NCBI GenBank assembly: GCA_023388015.1 | Contig: JAEWHB010000140.1 | Coordinates: 1 to 13,356, forward strand | Direction of reading: 5' to 3' | From: Bacteroidota bacterium | GTDB taxonomy: Bacteria; Bacteroidota; Bacteroidia; Flavobacteriales; Weeksellaceae | DNA: 13,356 bases | Shown here: piece by piece, positions 1 to 5,342 of the stretch | Position numbering within the stretch: the stretch's first letter is position 1 | Layout of the letters: every line of letters begins with the position of its first letter | Notes under the pieces: generated by a model | Told to the model about the DNA's origin: nothing | Databases searched by the model: none | Seen by the model: only the letters and a program-made list of their open reading frames with translations | Program-made: the position numbers and the translations under genes

Positions 1-26
1 ATAACTAAATTTTTTAATGGTTTTTA

Positions 27-52
27 TTTGTTCCAAAAGTACATTAGCTTTG
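27..52 (+). promoter_or_regulatory. Possible promoter of the membrane protein/lipoprotein pair
   Basis: TAGCTTTG at 45-52 fits the Bacteroidota -7 consensus TAnnTTTG, and TTTG lies at 27-30. The gap between them is only 14 nt, shorter than the roughly 17-21 nt usual for this class, so the upstream box may not be used. The transcript would have a leader of about 85 nt containing the inverted repeat at 85-111. Confidence 0.3.
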
Positions 53-84
53 TGTCTGTCTCTTTGAAAATGCGTTGTAATCAG

Positions 85-111
85 TTTGTAAATTATTTTA
101 CAATTTACAAA
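85..111. repeat. Inverted repeat in the leader of the first gene
   Basis: TTTGTAAAT (85-93) and ATTTACAAA (103-111) are perfect 9-bp inverted arms around a 9-nt centre. A further pair, GCGTT (72-76) and AACGC (111-115), suggests a longer bulged stem. No T-tract follows on either strand, so it is not a clear terminator. It lies between the possible promoter and the TTG start, and could be an operator or a leader hairpin. Confidence 0.35.
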
Positions 112-143
112 ACGCTAATTATCAAAGGTTTAAAACTAAAAAA

Positions 144-1172
144 TTGAATAAAATTTCTGATATAGAATTATTTAATTTACTGAAAAAAGACGTCACAAAG
201 CGTTTTTTTGAGTCGAATTCTGCCTCTTCCTCCGATATTTCTGAATGGAAAGGGCAGGATATCGTGAATTTTCAGGAAGATGTTTTCGAAAAAACACGTT
301 CAACCGTAAGTGAAAAATGGTTTTATACCTATTTCAAATCGGAATTTAAAAAGCTGCCCCGAATCGATATGCTGAATCTTTTGGCTCAATATGCGGGATA
401 CAATGGCTGGGCTGAATTCGCTCTAAAACAAAATAATCATTTTGCGGAAGAACCGAAAGAGGAAATCATTGAAGAGAAGTCGGAAATAATCACCGAAACC
501 GTAGCAGAAATTCCAAAGCCGATTCAACCTTCACAAACCATTGAAGTCAAAAAGGAAGTAAAGAAGAAAACCCCTATTTTACCGATTGTTTTGCTTAGCA
601 TTTTGGCATTGGGAATAGCCGCAGTTGCTGTTTATTTCAGTTTTTTCTATCAGAAAACTTATGAATTCTGCTTTGTAGATATGGACAGAAATTCCAAAAT
701 TACGGAACCCATCGAAATTACGATTGCAAGAAAAGGATTTACACCGTTGGAATTGTTTACAGAACAAGGTTGTCTTGAATTTACTTCGACAGAAGATACG
801 CTTTTGATGACCATTAAATCAACTTATTACAAACAAGACACTTTTAAAATTAATCTGCATCAATATCAGGGAATGGAAACAATCCGCCTGGAACCCGATG
901 ATTATAAAGTTATGCTTAGGCATTATTCCAAATCCTCACAAAGTGTAAAAGAAAGAATCAAAATGCTGGATTCGATGATTGCAGACGACGCGTTAATTTA
1001 TCAAGTATATGATAATGAGTACTTTGGGGTCGAAGTATTGAGTAAAAAACAATACATCAATTTAGTATCCCTGCCCACCAGTTCTCTTAAAAATTTCACG
1101 CTGATTGAAGCGGAAAGAAAACAAGGGAAAATTGTAAAAATTAAATTCAAAATCCAATCCGATGAAAATTAA
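144..1172 (+). CDS. Single-span membrane protein with cytoplasmic N-domain and periplasmic C-domain, function unknown
   Basis: The 342-residue protein has four parts. Residues about 1-95 are a soluble domain ending in a LPRIDMLNLLAQYAGYNGWAEF segment, split here only by helix breaks; similar aYxGYxxWxxF motifs occur at the N-terminus of several flavobacterial membrane and regulatory proteins, as I recall. A charged linker spans 96-143. One transmembrane helix lies at about 144-168, preceded by KKEVKKK, which by the positive-inside rule puts the N-domain in the cytoplasm. A beta-rich domain (about 170-255) plus a C-terminal alpha/beta region would be periplasmic. The start is TTG: an in-frame stop lies at 78-80 and no ATG precedes the conserved N-terminus. 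The last 11 bp overlap the lipoprotein gene, implying coupled expression. A cytoplasm-to-periplasm signalling or scaffold role is inference only. Confidence 0.75.
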   Translation: MNKISDIELFNLLKKDVTKRFFESNSASSSDISEWKGQDIVNFQEDVFEKTRSTVSEKWFYTYFKSEFKKLPRIDMLNLLAQYAGYNGWAEFALKQNNHFAEEPKEEIIEEKSEIITETVAEIPKPIQPSQTIEVKKEVKKKTPILPIVLLSILALGIAAVAVYFSFFYQKTYEFCFVDMDRNSKITEPIEITIARKGFTPLELFTEQGCLEFTSTEDTLLMTIKSTYYKQDTFKINLHQYQGMETIRLEPDDYKVMLRHYSKSSQSVKERIKMLDSMIADDALIYQVYDNEYFGVEVLSKKQYINLVSLPTSSLKNFTLIEAERKQGKIVKIKFKIQSDEN

Positions 1173-1758
1173 GTCTTTAATAATCTTACTCATTTCAGGG
1201 TTGATTTTTGCGGTTTGGTCTTGTAAAAAAGAACCAACTTTTCAGGGTGAGCACGATCCTGAAGTTATCAAAACCTATAAAAATCAGTCCACAACGGTTT
1301 CTAGAATGGATTCACTGGCTTCTGTGAATTTCATAACGCGACAAAAATTAACCGAATTATATGAACTGACTTCGCTTTATTCGGCCAATTCTTCCGATAC
1401 TTTGCTGCGCGAAATTTTATATCCGCAAATTAAAAGTTATTTCATTGAAAACGATACGGTTAATATTCCGTTTTTGCTAAAAGAAATGGATTCATTGCGT
1501 GTTAATTATGTGGAAATCAGCAATCTGAAATTAACTGAAAAAGACAGTTTGTCGCCTGACTCGGTCAAAATTGTGAACTACGGCGTTCGTTATTTTTCAA
1601 ATGATAAACGACTCATTGATTCGCTGGAAAAATCGGCCACTTTCATTTTGAAAAAAGAACCGAAAAAGTTCAAACACGAATTTATTTTCTATTTCTCTGA
1701 TTTAAAGTCGATTCAGAAGGTTGAAAATGATACGATTTCATCGCCGGTAACGCAATAA
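1162..1758 (+). CDS. Putative lipoprotein, function unknown
   Basis: The 198-residue protein starts with Lys residues, a hydrophobic stretch (residues 5-18) and a lipobox-like AVWSC, so Cys21 is the probable lipidated residue after signal peptidase II cleavage. The following KKE does not match the (D/E)-rich surface-export signal described in Capnocytophaga, so a periplasm-facing location is a fair guess. The mature part is polar, mostly helical in appearance, and I recognise no domain. The ATG lies inside the 3' end of the preceding membrane-protein gene (11-bp overlap), so the two are probably made together and may interact in the periplasm. Its final 46 bp overlap the convergent cyclo-ligase gene in antisense. 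Confidence 0.7.
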   Translation: MKIKSLIILLISGLIFAVWSCKKEPTFQGEHDPEVIKTYKNQSTTVSRMDSLASVNFITRQKLTELYELTSLYSANSSDTLLREILYPQIKSYFIENDTVNIPFLLKEMDSLRVNYVEISNLKLTEKDSLSPDSVKIVNYGVRYFSNDKRLIDSLEKSATFILKKEPKKFKHEFIFYFSDLKSIQKVENDTISSPVTQ

Positions 1759-2279
1759 TCCAGCCGAACATCAGTCGGTTCCACTTCCTCAATTTTGGGA
1801 ATGGACGGAAAAAAGTTCAGTCCGATTTTTAAAGGTTGAATTTGAAATTCCGATAAAAAACGGTCGTAATATCCGCCACCATATCCGATTCTGTTGCCCA
1901 AACGATCACAAATCAGCATCGGTTGTAAAACAACCTCAATTTTCTTATTTTCAAATTCAATACAATCAATCGGTTCGGGAACTCCGAATTTCCCGGTTGT
2001 CCATTCGGTTCCTTTATCAATCCGGCAACTGATCATTTTTTTTCCGACTACTTTCGGAACCAAAACTGTTTTGTTCTGAGTCAGAAGAAATTCAATGATG
2101 GGAAAAGTATTGATTTCGTGGTTTTGAACAATTGGCACAAAAACATGAAAGACAGATTTTTCCCAAATCGGCATTTTTTTAAGGTTTTCAAGGATTTTCC
2201 GGCTGCACTCGTGGATTTCAACTTCAGAAAGTTGATTTCTTTTGGATTTATAAATCGATCTGAGTTCAGACTTTTTCAT
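1713..2279 (-). CDS. fau: 5-formyltetrahydrofolate cyclo-ligase
   Basis: This enzyme (EC 6.3.3.2) uses ATP to convert 5-formyl-THF to 5,10-methenyl-THF, returning a stored or inhibitory folate to the one-carbon pool in the cytoplasm. The 188-residue length is typical. Family marks are the N-terminal MKKSELR with an early Lys, LVPKVVGKKM (73-82), FGVPEP (98-103), the hallmark GYGGGYYDRFL (132-142), and the C-terminal EPTDVRLDYCVT (167-178). The start codon overlaps the ferredoxin stop in an ATGA arrangement, so it is translationally coupled to that gene. The 3' end runs 46 bp into the convergent lipoprotein gene, leaving no room for a conventional terminator between them. Confidence 0.95.
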   Translation of the reverse strand: MKKSELRSIYKSKRNQLSEVEIHECSRKILENLKKMPIWEKSVFHVFVPIVQNHEINTFPIIEFLLTQNKTVLVPKVVGKKMISCRIDKGTEWTTGKFGVPEPIDCIEFENKKIEVVLQPMLICDRLGNRIGYGGGYYDRFLSEFQIQPLKIGLNFFPSIPKIEEVEPTDVRLDYCVTGDEIVSFSTF

Positions 2280-2506
2280 GTTTCCTTTACCGAAATTATG
2301 TTAACCGGACAAGCTTTGGCGGCACGATCGCAATCTTCAAAAATACTATGATCCGGATCTTTCAGTGTATGAAAACCTTTTTTATCAATGGCTTTCAGTA
2401 ATACCGATTTACCGTCCTTTTTGGACATCCTGAATTTTTCCGGTGCCAACTCAGCGCAATAATTGCAGCCGATGCATTTGTCCCTTTGTAAAGTTATGAT
2501 AACCAT
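2276..2506 (-). CDS. Small single-cluster [4Fe-4S] ferredoxin
   Basis: This 76-residue electron carrier has CIGCNYC (Cys11, 14, 17) and a distant CPV (Cys66), the ligand pattern of monocluster ferredoxins of the Thermotoga or Desulfovibrio type. The position where a second cluster would take its Cys in two-cluster ferredoxins (CxxCxxCxxxCP) is Ala21 before Pro22, so only one cluster is expected. Cys59 may be a structural or disulfide Cys, as in some monocluster relatives. The central part (25-55) is a longer insert replacing the second motif. The gene lies 90 bp downstream of the U32 gene on the same strand and overlaps the cyclo-ligase start by 4 bp. Its redox partner is not shown by sequence; the adjacent Fe-S U32 enzyme is the obvious candidate. 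Confidence 0.88.
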   Translation of the reverse strand: MVIITLQRDKCIGCNYCAELAPEKFRMSKKDGKSVLLKAIDKKGFHTLKDPDHSIFEDCDRAAKACPVNIISVKET

Positions 2507-2510
2507 TTAA

Positions 2511-2590
2511 GTTTCAAGTTTAAGGTTTAAGGTTTCAAGTTATCAAGTTATTCCCTCTAACTCTTCAACACTCAAACTCTCCAATACTCA
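2511..2590. repeat. Degenerate short direct repeats between U32 and ferredoxin genes
   Basis: GTTTCAAGTT occurs at 2511-2520 and 2532-2541, TTTAAGG occurs twice in tandem at 2519-2532, and CAAGTTAT/TCAAGTTA variants follow. The right half (2553-2590) is a run of ACTC-containing pentamer- to octamer-like variants. Read on the minus strand this is the TTGAAAC / GAGTT type of simple sequence that I recall as common in flavobacterial intergenic DNA. There is no hairpin with a T-tract, so readthrough from the U32 gene into the ferredoxin gene is plausible. Confidence 0.5.
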
Positions 2591-2596
2591 TCAATT

Positions 2597-3853
2597 TCAC
2601 GCTTCCGCAAATTCGGTTTTGACGAGTTTGTACAATTTATCGGATGGACGAATTCTGAAATCAATCGGAATGGTGATATTATCACCTTTTTTTGCAGAAT
2701 CAGATACCAAATCTTCCACCATCATAGAAGAAACAGTCGTTTCTTTGGCGCCGGTTGTTGGTCCTGTAATCAATATTTTATCACCAATTTTCAAGTCATA
2801 AGCTTCAATCTGGAACTGACCGATATTTGATTTCGGATAAAAATGTTTTCCTTTTCCGATGTACACTTTTTTCTGTGTGGCCATAGAACCGTTTGCAGGC
2901 GACCATTCGCCCAGTTTTTGCCCAAGGTAATATCCGCTCCAGAAACCTCTATTGTAAACGGTTTGAAGTAAAGTCATCCAATAATCGGTTTTTTCTTTTG
3001 AGAAAGTTCCGTCGGCAATTGCATCAATGGCTTCTCGATAGCAACGAATCACAGTTGCTACGTATTCCGGCGCACGACCACGTCCTTCGATTTTCAAAAC
3101 TTTGATGCCGGCATCGACTATTTCATCCAAGAAATCAATGGTACAAAGGTCTTTGGGCGACATCATGTATTCGTTGTCCAGTTCGATTTCAAATCCCGAC
3201 TCCTGATCGATTACAGTATATTTTTTACGGCAATTTTGTTTGCAGGCACCTCGGTTGGCCGATGAATTGCTCGAATGCAAACTCAGGTAACATTTTCCTG
3301 AAACGGCCATACATAGCGCTCCGTGACCAAAAATTTCGATTTCCACCAAATTTCCGGATGGTCCGCAGATATTTTCTTTTTTGATTTGTTCGGTAATCTT
3401 TTTAACCTGACTCAAACTCAGTTCACGGCTCAAAACAATCGTGTCGGCAAACATCGCATAGAACCGAACCGTTTCAATGTTGGTCACGTTGATTTGGGTG
3501 GAAATATGAACTTCCATCCCGATTTGGCGTGCATAAGCAATCACCGCTTGATCCATAGCAATCACGGCAGTAATTTCCGCTTCTTTGGCTTTGTCCATAA
3601 GACTTTTAATGACAGAAAGATCATGGTCATAAATAATCGTGTTCAGCGTGAGATAAGTCCGTACGCCTAATTCTTTACAACGATTGGAAATTTCCGGAAG
3701 GTCATCCATCGTGAAATTTATGGAAGCACGCGCACGCATGTTCAACTGCTCTACTCCGAAGTAAACTGAATCCGCTCCATTGTCAAGTGCAGCCTGCAGA
3801 GATTCAAAATTCCCGGCCGGTGCCATCAATTCCAATTTTCCGTCTTTTGTCAT
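2597..3853 (-). CDS. trhP: U32-family protein, TrhP/YegQ-like tRNA U34 hydroxylation factor
   Basis: This 418-residue protein belongs to the family called peptidase U32 on old evidence. Characterised relatives hydroxylate RNA: E. coli TrhP (YegQ) forms 5-hydroxyuridine at tRNA position 34 with prephenate and an Fe-S cluster, and RlhA acts on 23S rRNA. The N-terminal TIM-barrel part begins ELMAPAGNFESL (8-19) and includes TYLTLNT (66-72), HISTQINV (116-123) and IVLSRELSL (139-147). The cluster-binding region follows: GHGALC (Cys181), Cys188, Cys204 and Cys208. LKIEGRGRAPEYV (253-265) is the second signature. Residues about 325-418 form the extra C-terminal beta domain. Layout is closer to TrhP than to the longer RlhA, but substrate is inferred. 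The ATG at 3853 is preceded by AAAAAGGAT, an unusually good ribosome site here. Confidence 0.85.
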   Translation of the reverse strand: MTKDGKLELMAPAGNFESLQAALDNGADSVYFGVEQLNMRARASINFTMDDLPEISNRCKELGVRTYLTLNTIIYDHDLSVIKSLMDKAKEAEITAVIAMDQAVIAYARQIGMEVHISTQINVTNIETVRFYAMFADTIVLSRELSLSQVKKITEQIKKENICGPSGNLVEIEIFGHGALCMAVSGKCYLSLHSSNSSANRGACKQNCRKKYTVIDQESGFEIELDNEYMMSPKDLCTIDFLDEIVDAGIKVLKIEGRGRAPEYVATVIRCYREAIDAIADGTFSKEKTDYWMTLLQTVYNRGFWSGYYLGQKLGEWSPANGSMATQKKVYIGKGKHFYPKSNIGQFQIEAYDLKIGDKILITGPTTGAKETTVSSMMVEDLVSDSAKKGDNITIPIDFRIRPSDKLYKLVKTEFAEA

Positions 3854-3872
3854 ATCCTTTTTATTGAATCTG

Positions 3873-3880
3873 CAAAATTA
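3873..3880 (-). promoter_or_regulatory. Candidate -7 element for the U32-ferredoxin-cyclo-ligase operon
   Basis: On the minus strand this reads TAATTTTG, an exact TAnnTTTG match followed by C, 19 bp upstream of the U32 start codon. The -33 region falls in the preceding transporter terminator and has no clear TTTG, so the call rests on the -7 box and position. Confidence 0.45.
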
Positions 3881-3881
3881 C

Positions 3882-3899
3882 AAAAAAACCTCACAGGTT
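3882..3899 (-). terminator. Weak terminator downstream of the MFS gene
   Basis: The minus-strand RNA reads AACCT-GTG-AGGTT followed by a T-run, a 5-bp stem with a 3-nt loop and a 7-T tail. A second hairpin without T-tract, TCCGAA-TTGC-TTCGGA, lies at 3902-3917 on the upstream side. Together they are the likely 3' end of the transporter transcript, directly abutting the promoter of the next operon. Confidence 0.5.
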
Positions 3900-3983
3900 C
3901 ATCCGAATTGCTTCGGAACAAATAAAATCATGAAAGATTTAAATTATTCTTAACTATTTAAAATTGAATTTCATAAATTAAAT

Positions 3984-5207
3984 TCACTCCATATCGGACT
4001 CATTCTGTTTATCACCCAGCATCCAGGGAATGATATAATAAAATCCTATCGCTGCAATTGTCATCAGAATTCCGGTTCCAATCCATAAAACTGTAAATCC
4101 GAATTCCTGTGCAATGAAAGTTCCCAAAGTAGGTGTAATGATAAACGCAAGCGAAAATCCAATTCCCAAAAGTCCCATATAAGCGCCTTTATTGTTAGCA
4201 CCTGATCGAAGTGCCGTAACGGTGGACATAAAAGGAAGCGTCCAGATTTCACCTACGCAGAGTATGGTCATGGAGATAATGAGAATGACGAGGCTGTTGT
4301 TAAATCCGAGAATGGCAAAGGAAACACCGCAAAGAAAGGTTCCCAGAAAAAGGGTAAACCTCAGTTTGAATTTTCGTTCGGCAATCTGAACCAGCAACAT
4401 TTCCAAAATGACAATGATAAGTCCGCTATAGCCCAAAATATATCCTATTGTTTTATGCGACAACCCGGCAACTTCCTGATAAAATAAAGGAAGTGTGTTG
4501 AGAAGTTGAAAGAAACAAACCGAGAAAAGCAGGCAAAAAAATGAGAACAGAATGAATTTATAATCCCGATAAGGAGAAATGGAAGTTTTTTCCAATTCTT
4601 TGTTGGGAATTTCCTTGTTTCGATGTTTTCGGTTATTGAAAAACCAAATGTATGTAATGCCGGCAATCAGCGCTCCTAGCGCATTAGAATAAAAAAGAAA
4701 ATTATAGGAAATAGCCGATAAAATTCCTCCAAGCGCCGGCCCGATGGAAAACCCCAAGTTCACAGCCATGCGGTTTAGCGAAAAGGAACGCGTGATATTT
4801 CCCTTCTTGGCATAACGTGTAATGGCGACAGAGTTGGCCGGGCGAAAAGCTTCGCTTACGGTACTTTGCAAAAGAATTATAACTGCGAGTCCCACTTCCG
4901 ACTTGAAAAGCGGAATCACACAAAACAAAGGAACACTCAAAAGCAATGCGGCAGACTGAACTTTGAATTCACCGATTTTGTCGGTAATCATTCCACCTAA
5001 CCAGGAACCGAGTACCGAACCGATTCCGTAAAAACTTAAAACCAAACCCGTATTTTTCAAGCTGAATCCTAGGTGATCGGTCATATAGATACCCAAAAAA
5101 GGAAGTACCATAGAGCCGGAACGATTGATAAACATTACCACCGCCAGCATCCAGCTTTCCGCCGAAAGTCCTTTAAAAGAATCTGTATATATTTTTAAAA
5201 GTCGCAT
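3984..5207 (-). CDS. Major facilitator superfamily transporter (probable efflux permease)
   Basis: The 407-residue protein is hydrophobic through its length with about 12 predicted membrane helices, the normal MFS size. The loop after helix 2 carries the MFS signature GGMITDKIGEFKV (71-83), and SIGPALGGIL (about 154-163) resembles the motif found in helix 5 of drug-proton antiporters of the 12-helix group. A positively charged central loop around NNRKHRNKEIP separates the halves. The substrate cannot be read from the sequence; proton-coupled efflux is a family-based guess. The gene stands alone: a strong terminator lies upstream (end of hppA) and a weak one downstream. A perfect 20-bp palindrome sits 8 bp before the ATG and could be an operator or an initiation-blocking hairpin. 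No clear TAnnTTTG box was found upstream. Confidence 0.9.
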   Translation of the reverse strand: MRLLKIYTDSFKGLSAESWMLAVVMFINRSGSMVLPFLGIYMTDHLGFSLKNTGLVLSFYGIGSVLGSWLGGMITDKIGEFKVQSAALLLSVPLFCVIPLFKSEVGLAVIILLQSTVSEAFRPANSVAITRYAKKGNITRSFSLNRMAVNLGFSIGPALGGILSAISYNFLFYSNALGALIAGITYIWFFNNRKHRNKEIPNKELEKTSISPYRDYKFILFSFFCLLFSVCFFQLLNTLPLFYQEVAGLSHKTIGYILGYSGLIIVILEMLLVQIAERKFKLRFTLFLGTFLCGVSFAILGFNNSLVILIISMTILCVGEIWTLPFMSTVTALRSGANNKGAYMGLLGIGFSLAFIITPTLGTFIAQEFGFTVLWIGTGILMTIAAIGFYYIIPWMLGDKQNESDME

Positions 5208-5214
5208 TTGTAAG

Positions 5215-5234
5215 GATTTAAGAATTCTTAAATC
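5215..5234. promoter_or_regulatory. Perfect 20-bp palindrome just upstream of the MFS gene
   Basis: Each half reads GATTTAAGAA inward, giving a perfect palindrome with no spacer, starting 8 bp upstream of the transporter ATG on the minus strand. A weaker symmetric site, AATGAT-GA-ATCATT, lies at 5264-5277. Such a site suits a dimeric repressor, or in RNA would fold over the initiation region. No regulator gene is adjacent in the window. Confidence 0.45.
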
Positions 5235-5291
5235 AATTTAATTGGGGACTCATTAGTTCCTAAAATGATGAATCATTATGTTTATTTAGCC

Positions 5292-5321
5292 AAAAAAAGC
5301 AGCCCTTGTTGGACTGCTTTT
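5292..5321 (-). terminator. Factor-independent terminator of hppA
   Basis: On the minus strand AAAAGCAGTCC and GGGCTGCTTTT form an 11-bp stem with a 5-nt AACAA loop, running into seven T. The only non-Watson-Crick pair is a U-G wobble in the minus-strand RNA but a C-A mismatch on the plus strand, supporting the minus orientation. It starts about 20 bp after the hppA stop codon. Confidence 0.85.
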
Positions 5322-5342
5322 CGATTTTTTATTTTCTATAAA

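Noticed and set aside
3323..3670. 115-codon plus-strand frame inside the U32 gene
   Set aside because: Antisense to conserved U32 sequence, His/Asn-rich composition typical of a shadow frame.
2597..3853. Collagenase/peptidase role for the U32 protein
   Set aside because: The four-Cys cluster site and TrhP-like layout fit RNA hydroxylation better; the peptidase name is historical.
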